From Rickettsiales bacterium (GTDB lineage Bacteria; Pseudomonadota; Alphaproteobacteria; Rickettsiales; UBA1997), in contig JAITAR010000002.1 of the NCBI GenBank assembly GCA_031284025.1, forward strand, positions 1 to 12,214: a stretch of DNA of 12,214 bases, read 5' to 3'. Both the position numbers and the translations under genes were made by a program. The notes under the pieces are model-generated. The model was not told where the DNA came from. It was given only the letters and a program-made list of their open reading frames with translations, and made no database searches. Each line of letters opens with the position of its first letter. The stretch's first letter is position 1. Positions 1 through 5,621 of this stretch are shown one piece after another.

Positions 1-281
1 TGCTAAAAGTAAGACCTTCTAGGTTGACCACTACTCCTGCGTTCAGATGGATAGCCCCACCACCGTTTGAGGCGTTAGATGTATCCTTGTTATTACCATT
101 GCTTAGATGTAGATTTTTCAGTGAAATGTTTTTTGCACTCTCCCCGAAGGTAAGAAGTTTATGGTTGTTTCTTCCATCTAACAGACCTGGTGCATTTTCG
201 CTAGGTCCAGAGATGGTGAGGTTGCTACGATTTATTACTATTTCATTGGTGAAGGGTATGTCTTGTTTTACATTTATATAA
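1..281. repeat. Left arm of long inverted repeat (5' coding part of Pmp-like gene)
   Basis: The reverse complement of 1-244 aligns without gaps to 10598-10841, with about 18 mismatches by hand count (roughly 93% identity). Weaker ungapped similarity continues to about 281, matching from about 10561. The arm lies inside coding sequence. Similarity stops before the signal-peptide codons, so the promoters and signal peptides of the two genes are not shared. The left boundary is set by the window, so the true repeat may be longer. Confidence 0.9.
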
Positions 282-451
282 TTTTGGCTATTATTGCCAA
301 TGGCCATTTGCAATTCCTCAAAGCTACTCACCTCGGCAGTTTCAGCTCCGGCCATAGCCACAGTACTAAAAACAATAGAAGCCACCAGAACAGAGCGGAA
401 AAAAAGACTCACACACTGGCAATAAATCTTACTTTTTTCTGAAATTTTCAT
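1..451 (-). CDS. Pmp-like surface protein, N-terminal part (runs off left edge)
   Basis: The frame starts at the minus-strand ATG at 451 and stays open for 150 codons to the window edge, so only the N-terminus is seen. Residues 1-34 look like a signal peptide: a basic start, a hydrophobic stretch (SVLVASIVFSTVAMA) and an AxA-type cleavage site near residue 34 or 36. The mature part begins with a domain nearly identical to that of the plus-strand gene at 10421, including the shared string ISGPSENAPGLLDG, and ends with a GGGAIH motif. GGA[IV] and FxxN motifs define chlamydial polymorphic membrane proteins, which are type V autotransporter adhesins; by analogy this one is probably exported to the cell surface. 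The passenger repeats and any beta-barrel lie beyond the edge. No Shine-Dalgarno sequence is visible before the ATG. Its signal peptide differs completely from that of the right-hand copy. Confidence 0.8.
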   Translation of the reverse strand, partial: MKISEKSKIYCQCVSLFFRSVLVASIVFSTVAMAGAETAEVSSFEELQMAIGNNSQNYINVKQDIPFTNEIVINRSNLTISGPSENAPGLLDGRNNHKLLTFGESAKNISLKNLHLSNGNNKDTSNASNGGGAIHLNAGVVVNLEGLTFS

Positions 452-834
452 GTAACATTGGAATCAATAAATATGACTATAGAATGGATCAATTTTTTTT
501 AATTGTAAAGAGTCAAAAGCTATATGTAGGCAATATACTAGCTACCTAATAATTTTTTAGGGTTAAAATATGAAGGATATCTATAAAGTTTTAGGTAACA
601 ACGTAACGATAAAAATATGTATCGCTATTTAACTTTGGAGATCATGGCAGAAACTTTTAGCGAGTGTCTTGGAGATACTTTTACGTTTCTCAGATTTAGG
701 CAGACTGTTTGTACCCGAAAAAGTCTCGTATGCTATGGACTTGTACACGTTGGGTACAATAGTTGACTTAACAAAATTAGACCCTATGCTGAAAAGCAGA
801 TTTCATTCTCTGAAGTTAAATTTCTGTTGTATAA
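452..834. other. Gene-free spacer upstream of the BON gene
   Basis: These 383 bases separate the divergent Pmp-like gene from the first core gene. The first part, to about 565, is A/T-rich and should hold promoters for both directions. I could not find a convincing -35/-10 pair with normal spacing on either strand. The second part, 570-833, contains short protein-like stretches broken by stops and frame changes, described separately as possible remains of rsmI and yraN. No RNA gene is recognisable. Confidence 0.5.
570..833 (+). pseudogene. Possible decayed rsmI/yraN remnants
   Basis: Fragments in different frames resemble conserved parts of two genes that sit upstream of dolP in Escherichia coli (rsmI/yraL, yraN, yraP/dolP). 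From 570, KDIYKVLGNN followed by TIKIC recalls the stretch of RsmI (16S rRNA C1402 2'-O-methyltransferase) just before its RELTK motif; in the frame of 617, RYLTLEIMAETFSE could be the frameshifted continuation. Further on, LGTIVDLT (750-773, frame of 669) recalls the GEIDLI motif of YraN (UPF0102), and ISFSEVKF (800-823, frame of 617) recalls its FVEVK motif, at about the expected spacing. A TGA at 764-766 and frame changes break every reading. There is too little length for both genes, so deletions would be needed. This rests on short motif matches plus conserved gene order, and is tentative. Confidence 0.3.
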
Positions 835-1461
835 ATGAGAAGGACGTTTGGTATACTGCTATTTTTGCTAATGATAAATGGTGGCTGTGTAAAGACTGTG
901 GCTACTGGCAGTAAGATAGCTAATGAAATAACAAGATTACAGAGAGATGCCAATCAGGTTAGTGCGGATTTAATGATAGAAAAGCTTTTGAGAAAAGATA
1001 TTGAGGCACATAGAAAAAAATTCTTGTATACGAATAATCTCAGCGATTTTGGCTATTATGATATAAATGTCATGGAGGGCAGAGTCCTTCTGTCGGGCAT
1101 AGTTTTCGATAGTAAAACGAGAGATTATTTGGTGGACAAGGTGGGAGAAAATGTGAAGGTTAGGGAATTGTTGGATGAACTGGCATTGGAGAGTAGGAGA
1201 GGATTGGCTTCCATAAAGATTAGGGACTATTTTCTTGAGAAAAATATAAATATGAAAATATTTTTTAGCTCTCACATAAAATCACTAAACTATGAAGTAT
1301 CGGTAATAAATGGTAGGGTCTACGTAATAGGTATTGCAGAAAATGCTGAAGAACACGAATTGTTGACCAAAATAATTAGTACAGTGAACGGTGTTAAAGA
1401 AGTTGTAAGTTATGTTATAACTATCGATAATCCAAAAAAGCTAAAAATAGAGTATATTTAA
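835..1461 (+). CDS. BON-domain lipoprotein, DolP/YraP-like
   Basis: This 208-residue protein has the layout of DolP (YraP), a two-BON-domain outer-membrane lipoprotein that binds anionic phospholipid and supports envelope integrity in gammaproteobacteria (191 residues in E. coli). Residues 1-17 form a short basic and hydrophobic signal ending in INGGC. Cys18 is the likely lipidated residue, although Asn at -3 is unusual for a lipobox. BON domain 1 spans about residues 45-115, with the glycine-containing core INVMEGRVLLSGIV; BON domain 2 spans about 120-200, with VSVINGRVYVIGIA followed by VNGVKEVVSYV. The start ATG lacks a clear Shine-Dalgarno sequence, but the signal peptide begins exactly there. 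Its stop overlaps the next ATG by one base (TAATG), which implies translational coupling to cdsA. The E. coli name is not transferred because only the architecture is seen. Confidence 0.8.
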   Translation: MRRTFGILLFLLMINGGCVKTVATGSKIANEITRLQRDANQVSADLMIEKLLRKDIEAHRKKFLYTNNLSDFGYYDINVMEGRVLLSGIVFDSKTRDYLVDKVGENVKVRELLDELALESRRGLASIKIRDYFLEKNINMKIFFSSHIKSLNYEVSVINGRVYVIGIAENAEEHELLTKIISTVNGVKEVVSYVITIDNPKKLKIEYI

Positions 1462-2120
1462 TGTCTATTAATATTGGTTTTTATATGAAAGAAGTTTTTC
1501 TAAGGGTTGTGGGAGGGGCAATCGTAGGGGTTGTGACCCTGTTTTTTGTATATTGTCAAAACTTGCTGCTAGGTTTTTCATTTATTTTTGTGCTCGCCAT
1601 AGCCATGGCTATGGAATGGAATACCATCACTGCGACTGCGAAAAATGGGCGAAAATGGTCGATGCTAGGTGTGATCTACATAGCTTGCAGCCTATTGCCC
1701 ATAACTAGATTGAAATTTGGTGGTCTCTACGGCAATCGCCTTCTCATGTGGCTGCTTATATTGGTCTGGAGTATGGATACATTTGCCTATGTGGTTGGCC
1801 AGCTGTTGGCTATGGGCGCACATAAGATTAACTCCATAAGCCCAGGGAAATCCTATGAGGGGCTACTTGGTGGCACTTTTTTTTCCCTGATTTTTTGCTT
1901 TGCGTTTTCCCACACGTATTTGCCACAGCAGGAATTTATGCTACTGTGCCTAACGCCGATATTTTGCTGTCTGGAACAGGTGGGAGATTTTACCGAGTCG
2001 TATGTTAAGAGAACGTTCGGTTTTAAGAATAGTGGTAATGCTATTCCTGGCCATGGAGGGTTTCTAGATAGGTTTGATGGCTTTCTCTACACCGGCCTTC
2101 TGCTGCTTTGCCTTTTGTAG
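1461..2120 (+). CDS. cdsA: Phosphatidate cytidylyltransferase (CDP-diglyceride synthase)
   Basis: CdsA makes CDP-diacylglycerol from phosphatidic acid and CTP in the inner membrane, the branch point for phosphatidylglycerol, phosphatidylethanolamine and cardiolipin. The 219-residue product is largely transmembrane helices and carries the family hallmarks: DTFAYVVGQ, then ISPGKSYEGLLGG, then the C-terminal signature beginning SYVKRTFGFK and ending in PGHGGFLDRFD. Within that signature the usual Lys-Asp is Lys-Asn (Asn190), which is odd because the Asp is near invariant. The protein is shorter than the common 260-285 residues, mainly at the N-terminus. An alternative start is Met9 at 1485, which fits the common CdsA opening (MKEVFLRVVGG). 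Neither start has a good ribosome binding site; 1461 is chosen for its overlap with the preceding stop codon. Confidence 0.92.
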   Translation: MSINIGFYMKEVFLRVVGGAIVGVVTLFFVYCQNLLLGFSFIFVLAIAMAMEWNTITATAKNGRKWSMLGVIYIACSLLPITRLKFGGLYGNRLLMWLLILVWSMDTFAYVVGQLLAMGAHKINSISPGKSYEGLLGGTFFSLIFCFAFSHTYLPQQEFMLLCLTPIFCCLEQVGDFTESYVKRTFGFKNSGNAIPGHGGFLDRFDGFLYTGLLLLCLL

Positions 2121-2139
2121 TGCCAAATATTGTATAGTA

Positions 2140-2727
2140 ATGTATGAGGAACTAGTTAATCTGGAAAAGGTATGTCAGAGGTGCAAAGACTGTGATCTTT
2201 GCGAGGCGCGTACTAATGTTGTGTTTTCAGATGGTGTTCCTAACGGCAAACTTATGCTGATCGGTGAAGCACCGGGCTACTGGGAGGACAGGGAGGGAAA
2301 GCCATTTGTTGGAAAGTCTGGTCATCTGCTGGATAAAATTCTCAAATCCATTGGCATAGCCAGAGAAGAAAATATATACATATGTAATACGGTTAAGTGT
2401 AGACCGCCAGACAATAGAAATCCCTCTCTGGAAGAACAGTTAGCCTGCAAAAAATATCTCTATTCACAGATCGATATAATTAGGCCTAGAATCATACTGC
2501 TCTGTGGAGCAATAGCGGCAAAATGTATAGTTGATACGGCGCTCAGCATAACAAAAATTAGGGGCCAGTGGTTCTACGGTCCACATGGCTCTAGGATGAT
2601 GCCGATTTTTCATCCGGCGTATCTACTGAGAAATAGTACAAGAGCTGAAAATGGGCCTAAGTGGCTAACGTGGAAAGATTGTCAAAAAATTAGAGAAGAA
2701 TACGACAGACTTCCGCCAGATGTGTAA
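2140..2727 (+). CDS. Type-4 uracil-DNA glycosylase, 4Fe-4S
   Basis: Family 4 UDGs remove uracil from DNA in base-excision repair. The 195-residue protein follows the Thermus UDGa pattern throughout. The iron-sulfur ligands are visible as Cys15/Cys18 (CKDCDLCEAR) and Cys87/Cys103, the latter pair separated by 15 residues as expected. The active-site motif GEAPG is at residues 42-46, followed by EDREGKPFVGKSG; NTVKCRPPDNRNP follows, and the second catalytic motif HPAYLLRN begins at His158. The frame is open from 2074, but those extra residues read through the end of cdsA in another frame and look unlike the family, so the ATG at 2140, 19 bases after the cdsA stop, is preferred. It was probably annotated in older work as a phage SPO1 DNA polymerase-related protein. 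Confidence 0.92.
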   Translation: MYEELVNLEKVCQRCKDCDLCEARTNVVFSDGVPNGKLMLIGEAPGYWEDREGKPFVGKSGHLLDKILKSIGIAREENIYICNTVKCRPPDNRNPSLEEQLACKKYLYSQIDIIRPRIILLCGAIAAKCIVDTALSITKIRGQWFYGPHGSRMMPIFHPAYLLRNSTRAENGPKWLTWKDCQKIREEYDRLPPDV

Positions 2728-2768
2728 TTTTTATGGGCCAATTGCCCTCTGGGAGAGTGTATCACCGA

Positions 2769-2785
2769 CAAACTAGATTAGTTTG
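2769..2785 (+). other. Small perfect hairpin between udg and mlaD
   Basis: CAAACTA (2769-2775), loop GAT, TAGTTTG (2779-2785) form a perfect 7-bp stem. A run of T appears only about 13 bases downstream, so it is a poor intrinsic terminator. It could be a weak terminator, a processing site or an operator for the mlaD transcript. The 129-base spacer that holds it is the second longest gap among the ten core genes. Confidence 0.35.
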
Positions 2786-2856
2786 CAAAAATGGATGATT
2801 TTTAATTTTTTATGTGCTACAGTGTGATCACTAGTAAAAAATATTACATCGTATCA

Positions 2857-3312
2857 ATGAAAAAGAATTATTTTGACCTCACTATAGGGGTGATAACTGT
2901 TGCCTTTAGCATTTTCTTCGTTTTGTTTTCAATGAAAATAACTGATAGGAGGCTTGGTCAAAAGTTCTACACTTTAAATGCTAGCTTTAGTAACATCGAG
3001 GGCGTTGGTTTGGGTACTAAAGTCAAAATTTGTGGCGTCGAAGTTGGTAAAGTCAGTGATGTAACTCTAAATGATAGGTATGACGCCACTTTGACAATGG
3101 ACATTAAAAAAGATGTGAATATCCCAGCTGACAGTATTTTGAAGATTTCTACGAGTGGCATTATCGGAGGAAGATATCTAAAAATTGAACTGGGAGGGGA
3201 AACAAAAAATCTGTCTGATGGTGAAGAATTCGAATTCACTGAGCCGTCCATGGATCTTGAGGATATGATAGTGCGTTTTATGCTAAATAGGACTCCTAGT
3301 GGAAAGAAGTAG
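2857..3312 (+). CDS. mlaD: MlaD-type MCE-domain phospholipid transport protein
   Basis: MlaD is the periplasmic, inner-membrane-anchored substrate-binding part of the Mla ABC system that moves phospholipids between the two membranes. The 151-residue product has one N-terminal membrane anchor at about residues 9-28, then an MCE domain at about 36-120 with its characteristic strings: GVGLGTKVKICGVEVGKV (the G-x-V-G-x-V core) and STSGIIGGRYLKIELGG. A short tail follows. The frame is open from 2812, but the ATG at 2857 gives the normal MlaD opening (MKKNYFDLTIG) and is preferred. The partner permease and ATPase genes (mlaE, mlaF) are not in this window. mlaD overlaps the next gene by 14 bases. 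An mlaD plus DUF2155 pair is a familiar alphaproteobacterial arrangement. Confidence 0.9.
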   Translation: MKKNYFDLTIGVITVAFSIFFVLFSMKITDRRLGQKFYTLNASFSNIEGVGLGTKVKICGVEVGKVSDVTLNDRYDATLTMDIKKDVNIPADSILKISTSGIIGGRYLKIELGGETKNLSDGEEFEFTEPSMDLEDMIVRFMLNRTPSGKK

Positions 3313-3838
3313 TAGTTGGAATGGAAATAATGCTAGAGCAGCTTCCAGATCCTGCGTTCTAGCAATTTTTGCTATTGGCCAGGCGAATTTTCTTGCGGAA
3401 CCGCTGATAGCAAAAAATAGTGACAGCGATGGCAAAATAAATAGTGCTGTCGCTGGAACTGTAGCTGTCAGAAATCCTGAACATGAATCGGGAAGTCATA
3501 GTGGCAGTAAGCTACTTTTGAGAAATCAGCCAGCAGAAAGGTTTGTAGACAATGTGGAATTGCAGCTGCTAAACAAAGTGACGGGGAAGGTTCATCAAAT
3601 CAAAGCAAAAATTGGTAAGACAGTAACCTTCGAAAGATTACAAATCATTTTGCTAAAATGTTGGAAGTCTTTTCCAGAGGAGAATCCGGAAAATAAGCTG
3701 CTGCTAAAAATATTTGAAACAAACCAGCACAGCGGGCTGAAAAAGTTAATTTTCTATGGCTGGATTCTCTCTTCGACTCCAAGTGTGTCTGGTTTGGAGC
3801 ATCCACTCTATGATGTGGAATTGAAGAATTGTATGTGA
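3299..3838 (+). CDS. DUF2155 domain protein
   Basis: The C-terminal half (about residues 83-178) matches the DUF2155 pattern known mainly from alphaproteobacteria: LLNKVTGKVHQ, then IGKTVTFERLQIILLKCW, then a Pro/Glu-rich turn (FPEENPEN), then FYGWILSSTPSVSGLEHP and a final YDVELKNC. Two conserved cysteines (in LLKCW and the C-terminal NC) could form a disulfide, suggesting an exported protein. Residues 19-33 (CVLAIFAIGQANFLA) are hydrophobic and could be a signal sequence. The function of the family is unknown. The only plausible start in frame is the GTG at 3299, which lies inside the end of mlaD, so translation is probably coupled. Residues 40-78 are a Ser/Gly/Asn-rich linker. Confidence 0.8.
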   Translation: MERSSSWNGNNARAASRSCVLAIFAIGQANFLAEPLIAKNSDSDGKINSAVAGTVAVRNPEHESGSHSGSKLLLRNQPAERFVDNVELQLLNKVTGKVHQIKAKIGKTVTFERLQIILLKCWKSFPEENPENKLLLKIFETNQHSGLKKLIFYGWILSSTPSVSGLEHPLYDVELKNCM

Positions 3839-3869
3839 ATTTCATGGTAGAATAAATGATAAACACGGT

Positions 3870-4739
3870 ATGCAACTAATAAATGGCCAAGAAATAGCTA
3901 AAAAGATTAAGTTATCCATCAGAGAAGGTGTTGAAACTTATTCTAGGAGACCGTGCCTGGCGGTTATCACCGTTGGAGATAATCCTGCCAGTGAGATATA
4001 TGTAAAGAATAAAGAAAAAGCCTGCGAAGAATGCGGCTTCAGATCTCTGAGATATAATTTTAGCGCGACGGTAGAGGAAAGAGAACTATTGGAATTACTC
4101 CGAAAACTCGGCGAAGATTCTGCTGTCGATGGAATACTGGTACAGCTACCTCTAGCAGAGCAAATGGATGAAAAAAATATAATTCTCTCAATAGATCCAG
4201 ATAAGGATGTTGATTGTTTTCACCCAATGAATTTTGGTAAACTATTTAGCAGTAAAGACAATTCAAGCCATGGCCTACTACCCTGCACTGCGAATGGCTG
4301 TCTTAGACTTATAAAATCAGTCTGCTCAAATTTGACGGGGAAAAATGCTTTGGTAGTTGGCAGATCAAATATCGTCGGAAAACCTACAGCTCAGCTGCTG
4401 TTAAATGAAAACTGTACGGTGACAATTGCCCACAGTAGGACTCAGAATGTAGAGGAAATGGCTAGGAATGCGGACATAGTTGTTGTCGCCATAGGTAGGC
4501 CAAAATTTCTAAAAAAATCTATGGTAAAAGAAAGTGCCATACTGATAGATGTGGGTATCAATAGACTTGCAGATGGTAGTGTGTGTGGAGATATTGATTT
4601 TCATGCTATGGAAAATATGGATGTTTTTCTAACTCCGGTGCCAAAGGGAGTTGGCCCCATGACTATTGCATGTTTAATGGAGAACACCTATAATTCTTTT
4701 GTCAGACGGGAGAACAAGTTATTATCATTAGGGGAGTAA
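3870..4739 (+). CDS. folD: Bifunctional methylenetetrahydrofolate dehydrogenase/cyclohydrolase
   Basis: FolD interconverts 5,10-methylene-, methenyl- and 10-formyl-tetrahydrofolate in the cytoplasm using NADP, supplying one-carbon units for purines and formyl-Met-tRNA. The 289-residue length is normal. The catalytic Tyr44 and Lys48 lie in ASEIYVKNKEKACEECG, corresponding to Tyr52/Lys56 of E. coli. VDGILVQLPL, DPDKDVDCFHP and the Rossmann motif ALVVGRSNIVGKP follow, and PVPKGVGPMTIACLMENT is near the C-terminus. Small departures from the consensus are Cys for Gly in DVDGFHP and Lys for Gly in TPVPGGVGP; neither touches the catalytic residues named above. A 31-base gap separates it from the DUF2155 gene. 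No strong ribosome binding site precedes the ATG. Three bases separate its stop triplet from the downstream ATG. Confidence 0.96.
   Translation: MQLINGQEIAKKIKLSIREGVETYSRRPCLAVITVGDNPASEIYVKNKEKACEECGFRSLRYNFSATVEERELLELLRKLGEDSAVDGILVQLPLAEQMDEKNIILSIDPDKDVDCFHPMNFGKLFSSKDNSSHGLLPCTANGCLRLIKSVCSNLTGKNALVVGRSNIVGKPTAQLLLNENCTVTIAHSRTQNVEEMARNADIVVVAIGRPKFLKKSMVKESAILIDVGINRLADGSVCGDIDFHAMENMDVFLTPVPKGVGPMTIACLMENTYNSFVRRENKLLSLGE
4731..4736 (+). promoter_or_regulatory. Strong Shine-Dalgarno for the cupin gene
   Basis: GGGGAG ends just before the folD stop codon and lies five bases upstream of the ATG at 4742. It is one of the few clear ribosome binding sites here, and it confirms that start codon. 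Confidence 0.75.
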
Positions 4740-4741
4740 GT

Positions 4742-5086
4742 ATGACAAATTTGGTAGAAAAACCCTGGGGTACCTATGAGGTGCTAATTAGTTCCGAGAA
4801 CTACCTAGCTAAAAGAATAGTAGTTTATCCAAATGGTAGACTATCGCTGCAGTCCCACAGCCATCGCAGTGAACATTGGGTAATCGTTGAAGGAGAGGGA
4901 GTTGTCCAGAGAGGTGAAGAGGAATTTAAACTGAAAAGGGATGAATCCGTAAATATCCCGGTAGGAGTTAGACACAGAATTTCTAATTTGACCTCTAGCA
5001 ATGTTATCTTTATAGAAGTCCAGATTGGGGATCTACTCAGCGAGGACGATATAGTAAGATATGAAGACGTATATGGCAGGAAATAA
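4742..5086 (+). CDS. Mannose-6-phosphate isomerase type II-like cupin
   Basis: This 114-residue protein is a single cupin domain equivalent to the C-terminal half of bifunctional ManC/WbpW-type mannose-1-phosphate guanylyltransferase/mannose-6-phosphate isomerases. The signature residues are all present: EKPWGTYEVL, LSLQSHSHRSEHW, WVIVEGEGVVQRG, VNIPVGVRHRISN, FIEVQIGDLLSEDDIVRYED. The His-x-His and Glu-His of QSHSHRSEHW and the later His of VRHRISN are the expected metal ligands. A metal-dependent isomerase of mannose-6-phosphate/fructose-6-phosphate, or of a related sugar phosphate in surface polysaccharide synthesis, is the best guess. The nucleotidyltransferase half is absent, so it does not make GDP-mannose itself. 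Its last 26 bases overlap the next gene. Confidence 0.85.
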   Translation: MTNLVEKPWGTYEVLISSENYLAKRIVVYPNGRLSLQSHSHRSEHWVIVEGEGVVQRGEEEFKLKRDESVNIPVGVRHRISNLTSSNVIFIEVQIGDLLSEDDIVRYEDVYGRK

Positions 5087-5621
5087 TGGAGACATAATTT
5101 TCAGCAGTGACAAATACATCATTAGAACCTTTGCCATTGGCAATTTTGATGAATTTTGTCTTTTAAATCAGGATCCGGAGGTGGCGCTCTACGTTAACCA
5201 TAATGGGGGCAAACCTAAGACATTTCGCGAATGCATTTCTAAATACAACGATATAGTGTATTCGCAGAATAAATTTGGCTACAGCTACTGGGCTGTCTAC
5301 GACACAGAGGATAATTTCATTGGACAGTGTGGTGCCATGAAATCATGGATTTCCGATTCCAACACCTTTTGCTACGCATTTAAGAAAAAATATTGGGGCA
5401 AAGGCGTAGGCTCCAAAGTATGTGGTTCAATTTTGGACTATTTGTTTGAAAATTTTCCAACCATAGATACAATTGAGACCACAGTAGTTAGCGAAAATGT
5501 GGCCTCTGTCAAAATAGTAAGAAAGTTGGGGTTTCAATACTTGCACACCGAGAAAGAATTTGGCAAAGATTTGGAATTTTTTGAGCTGAAAAGAATGGAC
5601 TATGTTCAGAAGAAAATTTGA
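5061..5621 (+). CDS. GNAT-family N-acetyltransferase
   Basis: The 186-residue protein has the GNAT fold pattern of the RimJ/RimL-like group (acetyltransf_3 type). It opens with a strand and acceptor-side region (LNQDPEVALYVNHNGGKPKT), followed by YSYWAVYDTEDNFIGQCG, then the acetyl-CoA pyrophosphate-binding loop YWGKGVGSKVCGSILDYL at about residues 112-129, then VVSENVASVKIVRKLGFQ, the typical last helix and beta bulge. The substrate cannot be told from sequence; small molecules, antibiotics and protein N-termini are all possible for this group. It starts inside the end of the cupin gene and ends inside the start of the PBP1a gene. An alternative start is Met5 at 5073. The close packing suggests co-expression rather than a shared pathway. 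Confidence 0.85.
   Translation: MKTYMAGNNGDIIFSSDKYIIRTFAIGNFDEFCLLNQDPEVALYVNHNGGKPKTFRECISKYNDIVYSQNKFGYSYWAVYDTEDNFIGQCGAMKSWISDSNTFCYAFKKKYWGKGVGSKVCGSILDYLFENFPTIDTIETTVVSENVASVKIVRKLGFQYLHTEKEFGKDLEFFELKRMDYVQKKI

Noticed and set aside
24..281. Open frame on the plus strand over the left Pmp-like gene
   Set aside because: It is antisense to a clearly coding region. The similar antisense frame at 10372-10842 exists because the two arms are near-identical. It has no ribosome binding site and no recognisable domain.
476..525. Promoter for the left Pmp-like gene (TTTACA or TTGACT with TATAGT on the minus strand)
   Set aside because: The spacings are about 22 and 29 bases, outside the normal range.
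570..632. 20-codon frame MKDIYKVLGNN...
   Set aside because: Too short to defend as a gene and without a ribosome binding site; treated as part of the possible rsmI remnant.
669..914. Open frame of 81 codons with a TTG start before the BON gene
   Set aside because: It overlaps the signal peptide of the BON gene in another frame, lacks a ribosome binding site and matches no whole family; part of it is better explained as decayed yraN.
2769..2806. Intrinsic terminator after the uracil-DNA glycosylase gene
   Set aside because: The stem is perfect but short and A/T-rich, and the T-run is about 13 bases away, so it is recorded only as a hairpin.
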